From the NCBI RefSeq assembly GCF_900129545.1, contig NZ_FQWB01000006.1, positions 1 to 64,000 of the forward strand: a stretch of 64,000 bases of DNA. Direction: 5' to 3'. Within the stretch, counting starts at the first letter, position 1, and every line of letters begins with the position of its first letter. A program made the translations under genes and the position numbers. This DNA is from Flavobacterium fluvii. Lineage in GTDB: Bacteria; Bacteroidota; Bacteroidia; Flavobacteriales; Flavobacteriaceae. Under the pieces are notes generated by a model. It did not search any database. It was not told the DNA's origin and saw only the letters and a program-made list of their open reading frames with translations. Shown piece after piece: positions 23,984 to 32,041 of the stretch.

Positions 23984-25240
23984 TTATTCTACTTCTTTCT
24001 GAATTCTTTTTTCTATCTGGTCTATACTTTCTTTGCGTTCCAACAAAGCCATATAAAATCCATCAAAACCAGACTCTGATGCCAGTATTTTTTGGTCTTT
24101 TATGAAGTTGAATTGTTTTCCAATTTCGGTAGTCAGGAATTTTTGAACTTGATCCTGATTTTCAGAAGGTAAAATGGAACAAGTAGCATACACTAATTTT
24201 CCGCCCGGTTTTACAATTTTGGAATAACTTTCCAAAACCTCAGACTGAACTTTACGAATGTTGTCTATGAATTCGGGTTGTAATTTCCATTTGGCATCCG
24301 GATTTCTTTTCAGAACTCCCAAACCGCTACAAGGTGCGTCAATCAAAACTCTGTCGGCTCTTTCGTGTAATTTTTTAATTACTTTGGTTGAGTCGATGAT
24401 GCGGTATTCAATATTGAAAGCACCATCTCTTTTGGCTCTTAATTTCAATTGCTTCAATTTACTTTCGTACAAATCCATTGCAATCAATTGTCCTTTGTTT
24501 TCCATCAAAGCGGCAATGTGCAATGTTTTTCCACCAGCACCAGCACAAGTATCCACCACGCGCATTCCAGGTTTTACGTCAAGGAAGGCAGCAACTAATT
24601 GTGAATTGGCATCCTGAACTTCAAAAAAACCTTGCTTGAAAGCATCCGTCAGGAAAACGTTGGCTCTTTCTTTTAAAACCAAAGCATCAGGTTGGTCTTT
24701 CAGGTATTCAGTTTCAATGTTCAAGTCCATCAAGATGGCTCTTAATTGCTCCTTGGTAGTTTTTAGAGTGTTCGTTCTAAGAATTACTTTGGCAGGTTGG
24801 TTCTGGGCTGTAATTTCTTTTGCCCAAACTTTTTCGCCTAATTCTTTCACGCCCAATTCGTCCATCCAATCCGGGATGGATTCTTTCAGGGTTCTAATTT
24901 TTGAAAGTTCGTCAAAACGTCCTTTTATTTTTCTTTCAGGAGTTCCTTCCAATTGACGCCAATCGGGGATAGGGTAGCCTCTCAATACAGCCCAAACCGA
25001 GAATATTCTCCAAAGATTGTCTCTGTCGAATGGTTCTTTTACTTCGGCGATTTCTGTGTATAATCTTTTCCAACGTACAATTTCGTAGATGGTTTCGGCA
25101 ACAAATTTTCTATCGGAGCTTCCCCAACGTTTGTCTTTTTTTAAAGAACGTGCCACTACTTTATCGGCATATTCGCCTTCATTGAAGATGGCATTTAAGG
25201 CGTCGATGGTGGTGTAAACTAAATTTCTGTGTAATCTCAT
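23984..25240 (-). CDS. RsmB/NOP family RNA 5-methylcytosine methyltransferase
   Basis: The 418-residue protein has an N-terminal NusB-like helical region (about 1-130) and a C-terminal RsmB/NOL1-type methyltransferase domain. Motif I is VDTCAGAGGKTLH near 230, motif IV is DAPCSGLGVL near 300, and the catalytic Cys lies in the YATCSILPSEN motif near 350. It is predicted to methylate a cytosine in 16S rRNA (position 967-like), although the NOP family includes other RNA targets. It is cytoplasmic and convergent with rho. Confidence 0.92.
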   Translation of the reverse strand: MRLHRNLVYTTIDALNAIFNEGEYADKVVARSLKKDKRWGSSDRKFVAETIYEIVRWKRLYTEIAEVKEPFDRDNLWRIFSVWAVLRGYPIPDWRQLEGTPERKIKGRFDELSKIRTLKESIPDWMDELGVKELGEKVWAKEITAQNQPAKVILRTNTLKTTKEQLRAILMDLNIETEYLKDQPDALVLKERANVFLTDAFKQGFFEVQDANSQLVAAFLDVKPGMRVVDTCAGAGGKTLHIAALMENKGQLIAMDLYESKLKQLKLRAKRDGAFNIEYRIIDSTKVIKKLHERADRVLIDAPCSGLGVLKRNPDAKWKLQPEFIDNIRKVQSEVLESYSKIVKPGGKLVYATCSILPSENQDQVQKFLTTEIGKQFNFIKDQKILASESGFDGFYMALLERKESIDQIEKRIQKEVE

Positions 25241-25296
25241 TTTGAATAATTGAGGTGCAAAGGTACTACTAAATGATTTAATATTTTTTCAAAAAA

Positions 25297-25322
25297 AAAA
25301 CACTGTTTTAATACAGTGTTTT
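25297..25322 (-). terminator. Intrinsic terminator of kup
   Basis: AAAACACTGT at 25297-25306 pairs with ACAGTGTTTT at 25313-25322 with A and T runs outside the stem. It lies 11 bp past the kup stop. Confidence 0.85.
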
Positions 25323-25332
25323 TTTGATGTTT

Positions 25333-27294
25333 TTATTGAACCCTGGTTAGTCCAATATTTTCCGGAGCGTGAAGCACCATTGGGAATTTCTCGATTTTCA
25401 CGGAACCACTGTCCAAACCAAAAGCACTTTCTTCAGATAAACTTACTTTTTTGATGAAGAAATACGAATTCATGATTACTTTTTCGAAGAAAGTTAAATC
25501 ACTGTCGTTGGATAAATATTTCTCGGATAAAACAAATTTGAAATCACCGATAATATTGTTTTTATTCAAAGATTCGTATCTACTGGTTACGTCAACTTCT
25601 CCTTTTCTTACCATGTCCTTGATAACTTCTTTGAACATCAAGCTTATTTTTGTAGGCTCCCTGAAACCTAAATTAAAATCGACCCTGAATAAGGTGTCTT
25701 CAGTAATTTCGGTTACTTTGTATTCGGTTTTATAAGGTACATTTAAAATATTGACGTGAACAAACCAATAGATGTCGGCACGTTTTGGTCTTTTTCTTAA
25801 AATGGAGTACATTACTTTTTCTTCTATTTCATCTGTTCTACCGGCATTTGTCATATATATTAAATGGGTAGCATATTTAGGTATGGAGAGATCGTTGCTT
25901 AACTCCAACAGTACTTTTTTATAATCTTCAATTTTAACGATTTGGGTGTAACTCTTGTTGATTTTCTTGGCAAAGAACCAAACTGTCATTACGGAAATCA
26001 GTATAATGGCAATAATTAAGGTTACATAACCTCCTTCGGCAAATTTGGTAATATTGGCTATCAAGAAGCCAAATTCAATGGTCAGATAAATAGTTATCAA
26101 AGGAACCATAAAATACAGTTTTACTCTTTTCATTATCATAAAATAATTGAGCAATACCGTGGTCATTATCATGCATAATATGATAGCCAATCCATAGGCG
26201 TGCTCCATATTACTGGACTTTTCAAAGTGTATGACCACGCCAACACATCCAAGGAACAATAACCAGTTTATCGATGGGATATACAATTGTCCTTTTAATT
26301 CCGAAGGATATTTGATTTTCACTTTTGGCCAGAAATTCAATCGCATCGCTTCGTTTATCAAAGTAAACGAACCGCTTATCAAGGCTTGAGAAGCTATTAC
26401 AGCAGCTAAAGTGGCAATAACAATTCCAAAGGGTTGAAACCAATCGGCCATTATTAAATAGAATGGATTTCCATTTTCGCCACCTAATCCAAGCAAGGTT
26501 TGTCCTTCGTGGTGAATTAAATAAGCTCCTTGACCAAAATAGTTCAAGATTAATGTGATTTTTACAAAAATCCAGCTGATTCTTATGTTTTTTCGTCCAC
26601 AATGCCCCATATCCGAGTACAATGCTTCGGCTCCAGTGGTACATAGAAAGACAAAACCCAAGACGTAAAAACCTTCGGGGTGAATACTCAATAAATGATA
26701 AGCATAATAAGGATTAATTGCTTTTAGAACTTCAGGATGTTTCATTACTTGGATGATACCCAACACTCCAAGCATACCAAACCAAAGAAGCATTAATGGA
26801 GCAAAAAAACGACCTACCAATTTAGAGCCAAACTGCTGAATGGTAAACAACACAAACAAAATTCCAATAACAATGGGAACGGTGTTTATTTCTGGATAAA
26901 ATGTTTTAACCCCTTCGACAGCAGAGGATACCGAGATGGGGGGCGTGATGATTCCGTCGGCAAGCAAGGCGCTTCCGCCAATGATGGCCGGAACAATCAG
27001 CCATTTAATCTTTGTTTTTTTGACCAAGGCATACAAGGCAAAAATTCCTCCTTCACCGTGGTTGTCAGCACTTAAAGTAATCAGTACATATTTGATGGTA
27101 GTTTGCAACGTAAGTGTCCAAAGTACACAGGATATTCCTCCTAAGACAATATCTGCATCTATAATGTGTTCGCCAATTATGGCTTTCATTACATAGAGAG
27201 GAGAGGTTCCAATATCACCGTAAATTATTCCCAATGAAATTAATAAACCTCCTAATGTTAACTTACTGTGTAAGTCTTTATGCGAAATACTCAT
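25333..27294 (-). CDS. kup: KUP-family potassium uptake transporter
   Basis: The protein (653 residues from the ATG at 27294) is a proton-coupled K+ importer of the KUP/HAK/KT family. The diagnostic GDIGTSPLYV motif lies near residue 27, and about 12 transmembrane helices fill residues 15-445, followed by a cytoplasmic C-terminal domain of about 200 residues. A TTG at 27324 would extend it by 10 residues in AT-rich DNA, which is less likely. It stands alone with a terminator. Length is normal for the family. Confidence 0.95.
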   Translation of the reverse strand: MSISHKDLHSKLTLGGLLISLGIIYGDIGTSPLYVMKAIIGEHIIDADIVLGGISCVLWTLTLQTTIKYVLITLSADNHGEGGIFALYALVKKTKIKWLIVPAIIGGSALLADGIITPPISVSSAVEGVKTFYPEINTVPIVIGILFVLFTIQQFGSKLVGRFFAPLMLLWFGMLGVLGIIQVMKHPEVLKAINPYYAYHLLSIHPEGFYVLGFVFLCTTGAEALYSDMGHCGRKNIRISWIFVKITLILNYFGQGAYLIHHEGQTLLGLGGENGNPFYLIMADWFQPFGIVIATLAAVIASQALISGSFTLINEAMRLNFWPKVKIKYPSELKGQLYIPSINWLLFLGCVGVVIHFEKSSNMEHAYGLAIILCMIMTTVLLNYFMIMKRVKLYFMVPLITIYLTIEFGFLIANITKFAEGGYVTLIIAIILISVMTVWFFAKKINKSYTQIVKIEDYKKVLLELSNDLSIPKYATHLIYMTNAGRTDEIEEKVMYSILRKRPKRADIYWFVHVNILNVPYKTEYKVTEITEDTLFRVDFNLGFREPTKISLMFKEVIKDMVRKGEVDVTSRYESLNKNNIIGDFKFVLSEKYLSNDSDLTFFEKVIMNSYFFIKKVSLSEESAFGLDSGSVKIEKFPMVLHAPENIGLTRVQ

Positions 27295-27379
27295 ATTTAT
27301 ATTTATATATAAAAAACTTGGCAAATTTACTCTTTTTAAAAATAGTATTGATTTTTATATAAAAAAACTTGATAAAAAA

Positions 27380-27402
27380 AACACGGTCGAAAGGACCGTG
27401 TT
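27380..27402 (-). terminator. Intrinsic terminator of the tandem-repeat protein gene
   Basis: AACACGGTC at 27380-27388 pairs with GACCGTGTT at 27394-27402 around GAAAG. An A-run on the plus-strand left side gives U-rich RNA on the minus strand. It lies 21 bp past the stop. Confidence 0.88.
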
Positions 27403-27423
27403 CTAAATAGAGTTTAAAAGTTG

Positions 27424-28875
27424 TTATGATCTTCTGTTACCGTTTCTTGAAGAGTTATTAGCATCGCCGGAAACTGAATTTCTGGATGAAGAATTTCCGT
27501 TTTTGGCTTCTGATTTTTGTGAAGCATTACCTCTTGGAGATTCAGCTCTGTTTTGGGAATAATTTCTTTGGGATTCCGCTCTTTGTTGGGTTGCCATACT
27601 TGGAGATTCATTCCTGTTTTGGGAATAATTTCTTTGCGGTTCCGTTCTTTGTTGGGTTGCCTCTCTTGGAGACTCGTTCCTGTTTTGAGAATAACCTTTC
27701 TGTGGTTCGGTTCTTTGTTGGTTTTCCACTCTTGGAGATTCATTCCTGTTTTGGGAATAATTTCTTTGCGGTTCCGTTCTTTGTTGGGTTGTCACTCTTG
27801 GAGACTCGTTCCTGTTTTGAGAATAACCTTTCTGTGGTTCCGTTCTTTGTTGGGTTGCCACTCTTGGAGACTCGTTCCTGTTTTGAGAATAATCTCTTTG
27901 GGACTCCGTTCTTTGTTGGGTTGCCACTCTTGGAGATTCAGCTCTGTTTTGAGAATAATTTCTTTGGGACTCCGTTCTTTGTTGGGTTGCCACTCTTGGA
28001 GACTCGGTTCTGTTTTGTGAATAACCTCTTTGGGATTCCGTTCTTTGTTGGTTTGTCACTCTTGAAGATTCGTTTCTGTTTGATGAATAACCAACTCCGT
28101 TTCTATAACCGCCATTTTGGTTGTTTCTTTTTTGATCCAATTCATAACGATTGGATATATTGGAATTTCTTCTTTCAAAAGAATAATTCGGATGCTGTTT
28201 TTCGTAACCATTAGAACGTCTTGAGTTGTATATATTTACCGCATAACTGCTTCTTCTATAGTTTACATAATTGTAATTGTTGTAACCATAATAGGTGTTA
28301 AGACAATAATTCACGTTATTTCTGTATCTAAAAACTGGGTATGGATTCCAGGCATAGTAATAGCTTGGGTAATAATTCCAAGACCAAGAAGAATAATACG
28401 GACGATAACCAGACAGCCAAAAGGAAGCATAAATAAGCGGAGTTGTGTAATACACTGGCTCATAAATGTAATTTGGACCGTACATATAGGTGTTTCCAAC
28501 TACTTGTATATGCACTTGGTTGTAATTGTCTTTTTCTACTTCAATAGTGGCAACATCTTGATACAAATCGCGATCAAGAACAGATTGGACGATAACGACG
28601 TGTGTTCTATTCTCTACCGATTCAATCACTCTCAAGTAATCGACTTGGTTGTCATTATTTAAATCTAAATTTGATATTTGTAATTTGGGGTCATTCAATT
28701 GTCTTTCAAAATCCTGGAGGTTTTTTGAGTCGCCAAAAAGTGAAGCTACAACTCTTAAATCCAAATTATCGCTAATTTCAGAACTGGTTGCATTTACGAT
28801 AGTTCTATTTTGCCCTTGCATTTGCGTTGCAAATATAGAAGTCATCAGGGTCAATATTAATAGTTGAGTTTTCAT
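27424..28875 (-). CDS. Exported protein with 22-residue Gln/Arg/Ser-rich tandem repeats
   Basis: The 483-residue protein has a signal peptide (about 1-21). Its first part (about 25-125) contains an EF-hand-like acidic loop (DLNNDNQVDYL). It is followed by a Tyr/Trp/Pro-rich stretch (about 130-210), and then about eight copies of a 22-residue unit of the form SQRxYSQNRxESPRVATQQRTE (about 265-450). The repeats are strongly basic and hydrophilic and lack hydrophobic residues, so they are likely disordered. The function is not known. The protein is probably exported to the periplasm or cell surface. Frames opposite the repeats stay open only because of the 66-bp periodicity. Confidence 0.85.
   Translation of the reverse strand: MKTQLLILTLMTSIFATQMQGQNRTIVNATSSEISDNLDLRVVASLFGDSKNLQDFERQLNDPKLQISNLDLNNDNQVDYLRVIESVENRTHVVIVQSVLDRDLYQDVATIEVEKDNYNQVHIQVVGNTYMYGPNYIYEPVYYTTPLIYASFWLSGYRPYYSSWSWNYYPSYYYAWNPYPVFRYRNNVNYCLNTYYGYNNYNYVNYRRSSYAVNIYNSRRSNGYEKQHPNYSFERRNSNISNRYELDQKRNNQNGGYRNGVGYSSNRNESSRVTNQQRTESQRGYSQNRTESPRVATQQRTESQRNYSQNRAESPRVATQQRTESQRDYSQNRNESPRVATQQRTEPQKGYSQNRNESPRVTTQQRTEPQRNYSQNRNESPRVENQQRTEPQKGYSQNRNESPREATQQRTEPQRNYSQNRNESPSMATQQRAESQRNYSQNRAESPRGNASQKSEAKNGNSSSRNSVSGDANNSSRNGNRRS
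27531..28093 (-). repeat. 66-bp in-frame tandem repeat array
   Basis: About eight units of 66 bp lie head to tail within the gene. The units differ at a few codons (Thr/Ala/Asn before ESP; Gly/Asn/Asp before YSQ; Ser/Pro before Q), so copies have diverged but keep the frame. Copy number is a likely point of strain variation. Confidence 0.88.
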
Positions 28876-29092
28876 AATTAAATATATTAAGTTATTTGAT
28901 TACGATTATCCAATTACTGTGCCAATAAAATTAGTAAGCCAATTACATTAGTGCAGATTGTGTTTTAATGATCTGAAAAAACAACACTTTGTTAGTTTTG
29001 TAATTTTGTAAAAATAAAATAATTAAAATAAAAAAACCAAGAAACAGATTGAACTATTTCTTGGTTTTCCTAATTATTGAATGAAGAAAGAA

Positions 29093-29563
29093 TTATTTTT
29101 TAGGTCCTTTATCGCGATATTGTTGCAATAATTTTCTTTTAAAATCCTCTTCTGCTTTTTTTAATTTTATGATTTTTTTTGCTGGTATAACACCCTTTAT
29201 GTTGGCAATAAATTTTTTTCTTAATTGGTACAAATCATCTTCGGTATTTTCCATTTGCGCAAGTAGGGCAGCAGCTTCTTTCTCGCTCATTTTATCCAAG
29301 GCATCATCATCCATTCTGGATTTGAATGCTTTCATTTTCTGATTTTTCAAATCAAATTGTTTGTCATCAAAAGCATTGTAAATAGGCCAAAATTTCGAGG
29401 CTTCTTCTGTGGTCAATGACAATTCATTGGTGATGAAACCGACTTTTAACGCTCTGATTTGTTCTTTCTTTTCTCCTGTTGGTTGTTGTGCAAAAGTGTG
29501 AATTGAAAGTAAAAACAGTATGATAAGAAGTGTTTTGTTTAGAAATGTATTGTTTGTTTTCAT
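29093..29563 (-). CDS. Spy/CpxP-like exported protein of an ECF sigma operon
   Basis: The 156-residue protein has a signal peptide (about 1-25, ending HTFAQ) followed by an entirely helical, charged mature part. It contains an LTxEEAxKFWPIYN motif that recalls the LTxxQ-type signature of Spy/CpxP periplasmic proteins. Flavobacterial relatives are annotated as sensors of ECF-type sigma factors. It is the third gene after the sigma factor and the putative anti-sigma factor. It probably binds misfolded envelope proteins or senses stress; this is inferred from context. Confidence 0.75.
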   Translation of the reverse strand: MKTNNTFLNKTLLIILFLLSIHTFAQQPTGEKKEQIRALKVGFITNELSLTTEEASKFWPIYNAFDDKQFDLKNQKMKAFKSRMDDDALDKMSEKEAAALLAQMENTEDDLYQLRKKFIANIKGVIPAKKIIKLKKAEEDFKRKLLQQYRDKGPKK

Positions 29564-29569
29564 TGTGTT

Positions 29570-29995
29570 TTAATTTAATATGTAGTGTTCTAAATTGCTG
29601 TCTTGCGAAAGTTCATTTTCTATGAGCTTGTCATCAATGTTCAAATCGACATTAATTTTTTGGATGTCTTTTTCATCAAGGAGATTGACTAAATCTGCAT
29701 CGGAAACAGTGGAATGATAGCTAATGTAATTCTCTAATGTTGCTTCATCAATTTCTGATGAACTGCTGTAGAAATTAGTATAAACAACAGGAATGGTCAA
29801 TGCTAAAACCAAAATAGCAGCTGCTGCATATATCCAAGTTTTTCTTTTGGAAAAAAGAGAAATTGTTTTTGGCTCTTCTTTCGGTAATTGTTCCATTACT
29901 CTTGCCGAAAAATTGTCAAAGTAATTTTCGGGAGTTTTAAATCCGGATTCAATTTTCGGTTCGTTATCTAGTTTAAATGTTTTCATGATATTCAT
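29570..29995 (-). CDS. Putative anti-sigma factor, single-pass membrane protein
   Basis: The 141-residue protein has a cytoplasmic N-terminus (about 1-50) with a PENYFDNFSARVMEQLP motif, one transmembrane helix (about 55-75) and a short periplasmic part rich in Asp/Glu. Gene order (sigma factor, this gene, exported helical protein) and topology fit an anti-sigma factor that holds the ECF sigma at the membrane. It lies 24 bp after the sigma gene and 6 bp before the Spy-like gene, so the three form an operon. Either ATG (29995 or 29986) could be the start. Confidence 0.75.
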   Translation of the reverse strand: MNIMKTFKLDNEPKIESGFKTPENYFDNFSARVMEQLPKEEPKTISLFSKRKTWIYAAAAILVLALTIPVVYTNFYSSSSEIDEATLENYISYHSTVSDADLVNLLDEKDIQKINVDLNIDDKLIENELSQDSNLEHYILN

Positions 29996-30019
29996 TAGAC
30001 TTAAATATAGTCAAAAAGT

Positions 30020-30562
30020 TTAATTTGCTGTTACAAAGGCTTCGATTTTTTTTACTGCATGATGGTATGATGCCTTTAAAGCTCCCACCGATGTTCCCAG
30101 GATTTCTGATATTTCTTCATATTTCAACTCTTCAAAATATTTCATTTTGAAAACCAGTTGTTGTTTTTCAGGTAATTGTATAATTGCTTTTTGCAACTTG
30201 ATTTGAATTTCGTTTCCATCAAAATAAATGTCGGCTTTTAAATTATCGATGGTTTTGTTTTGTAATGTTTCCGAAGAAACTCCGCCTATTTTTGCTTTAT
30301 TGTTCAAAAAAGTTAAAGATTCATTGGTTGCAATACGATACATCCACGAAAAAAGCTTGCTTTCCCCTTTAAATTTATTCAAATTTTGAAATACTTTCAC
30401 GAAAGTATTTTGCAAGACATCATCGGCATCGTCATGAATCAAAACTATGTTCCGAATATGATTGTACAAAGGTTTTTGGTATTCTTTCAAGAGCTTTTGA
30501 AACGCCTGATTTTGCGTCTTTGGGTTTAATAATTCTTGAATAAATTCCTTTTCTTCTTGCAA
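30020..30562 (-). CDS. ECF-family RNA polymerase sigma factor
   Basis: The 180-residue protein has sigma region 2 (about 25-95, with DADDVLQNTFVKVF and the promoter-melting SWMYRIATNE stretch) and region 4 (about 125-175, with ELKYEEISEILGTSVGALKASYHHAVKK as an HTH). It lacks regions 1 and 3, as in all ECF sigmas. The start is TTG at 30562; no ATG is available near the conserved N-terminus. It heads a three-gene operon with an anti-sigma factor and a Spy-like protein, consistent with an envelope-stress regulon. Autoregulation is likely but not shown. Confidence 0.92.
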   Translation of the reverse strand: MQEEKEFIQELLNPKTQNQAFQKLLKEYQKPLYNHIRNIVLIHDDADDVLQNTFVKVFQNLNKFKGESKLFSWMYRIATNESLTFLNNKAKIGGVSSETLQNKTIDNLKADIYFDGNEIQIKLQKAIIQLPEKQQLVFKMKYFEELKYEEISEILGTSVGALKASYHHAVKKIEAFVTAN

Positions 30563-30624
30563 GGCTATTATTTATGGGTTTAGACTGGAATTTATCAAAA
30601 AGGTTTAATTAAAATGAAAAAAGA

Positions 30625-31737
30625 TTAAAATTCAGAAGGAATTTCTTTTTCAATTTGAGCTTTAGGAACCACTTTTTCCGATGTAGATGCCGGAATTGCT
30701 GCAGCTGGTTTAACCACCACTTTTTGTCTTATGGGATAATAAATTTCGGTAATCCATTTTGACGGGTTGTTTGTTTCGTTTTTGCCAATCGTGTATATTT
30801 CAAGGTGTGAAAAAGCGGCATCTGTACCGAGATATTTTGAATGAAGATATTCCGTTGCTTTGTCCAGCGCTTTTTTGTTATGGGAATAATGCCCCGTTAA
30901 AGTTGTTTTCAAGGCTTGGAACAGCGGAAGGGTTTTTGACGAAATATCGCTTCCTTCAGTGATGAAAATAGGATCTTTGATGGGAATGCAAATCGACAAT
31001 TTTGTCAATTCATTTTTTGTATCATAAGTATGGTAAATAACAAATGGTTTGCCGTTGATGGTAATGTTGTTTTTTTTGCAGAAATCAGTAATCTTGGAGA
31101 AAACTATTCCAGAATTTTTACCCACTTTCGAAAATTCGCTGGTAAATGTCTGTGCCAAATAATAAGTTTCTGGTTTATCCACTAAACCATCCACTTTTAT
31201 CGAAAAGGTATTGATTTCGTAATCCAGTTTCTTGTCTAAATTGAATAAACTTTTTTCAAACATGGAACCAAATATTTTATTGGCACCACCATTAAAAGCA
31301 GTCATTACCTTAAAAAGAAAACCCATTTGTCCTTTCGCTTTCCATGACACTTTTGTTTTTCCCAAAGTATCTTTGAAAGTTATGGAAACATCGGCTGAGT
31401 TGCCGTTATAATTTACTTTTTGAATTATGCTTTCGTTCTCTTTGGTATTTATGGTTTGAAAATCACCTTCTCCTTGTTCTCCTTGCCAAAAAAATGAACT
31501 GCCTTTACCTATTGTATTTTGTGATGGGGTAATTTTTATCAGGGAATCTTCGACTGCCAACGAATTCCATTCTTTCCAATTATTGGCATCATTGACATAA
31601 TTAAATACAGCCGATTTTGGTGAATTGATAATCTTGCTTCTTTCAACCGTGAATTCTCCTTTTTGTGTGGCAACAAAAATGGACAATGCCACTAAACTAA
31701 GTAATAATAAAAGAAAAAGATATTTTAGAATTCTCAT
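30625..31737 (-). CDS. Membrane-anchored SRPBCC (START-like) protein with GyrI-like C-terminal region
   Basis: The protein has 370 residues from the ATG at 31737. An upstream TTG at 31782 would place 15 residues before the hydrophobic helix and is less likely. Residues 1-24 form a signal anchor. Residues 25-170 match the polyketide-cyclase/SRPBCC pattern (INSPKSAVFNYVNDANNWKEW). Residues 190-340 resemble a GyrI-like effector-binding domain. The C-terminal tail is Pro/Ala-rich. It probably binds a small hydrophobic ligand, but no ligand can be named. The gene stands alone, downstream of a dyad at 31829-31848. Confidence 0.82.
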   Translation of the reverse strand: MRILKYLFLLLLLSLVALSIFVATQKGEFTVERSKIINSPKSAVFNYVNDANNWKEWNSLAVEDSLIKITPSQNTIGKGSSFFWQGEQGEGDFQTINTKENESIIQKVNYNGNSADVSITFKDTLGKTKVSWKAKGQMGFLFKVMTAFNGGANKIFGSMFEKSLFNLDKKLDYEINTFSIKVDGLVDKPETYYLAQTFTSEFSKVGKNSGIVFSKITDFCKKNNITINGKPFVIYHTYDTKNELTKLSICIPIKDPIFITEGSDISSKTLPLFQALKTTLTGHYSHNKKALDKATEYLHSKYLGTDAAFSHLEIYTIGKNETNNPSKWITEIYYPIRQKVVVKPAAAIPASTSEKVVPKAQIEKEIPSEF

Positions 31738-31828
31738 AATCGAATAGGTTAATTTCAGTGGTAAAGTTAGAAATTTTATCAATACGTTTAACTACAGTAA
31801 AAGTTTAATAATTTTTTTCTAATTCAAA

Positions 31829-31848
31829 TTTGATTGGTGCCAATCAAA
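31829..31848. promoter_or_regulatory. Perfect dyad between divergent genes
   Basis: TTTGATTGG at 31829-31837 faces CCAATCAAA at 31840-31848 across 2 bases, and GATTGGT recurs near 31854. It lies in the 304-bp divergent gap 31738-32041 and is a candidate operator. Nothing else stands out in that gap. Confidence 0.4.
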
Positions 31849-32041
31849 AAGTTGGATTGGTATTATAAAAATCAGAATGTCAAAAAGTTGTGTTAATAAT
31901 GCTGTATTAAGCATCACTTTCAAGTTTTTTAGTGTTTCATAATTTTATCTTAAATATTATGCGCGCATTGTAAAATGTTTAAAAAATACATATTTTAGCC
32001 ATTTTGTGTTATAAATAAAACAATAAAACATTTTTAAATCT

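Noticed and set aside
27486..28214. Long plus-strand open frames with Phe/Leu/Gly-rich periodic proteins
   Set aside because: They lie opposite the 66-bp tandem repeat of the exported protein gene; the repeat keeps all frames open, and the sense gene has a signal peptide and a proper terminator.
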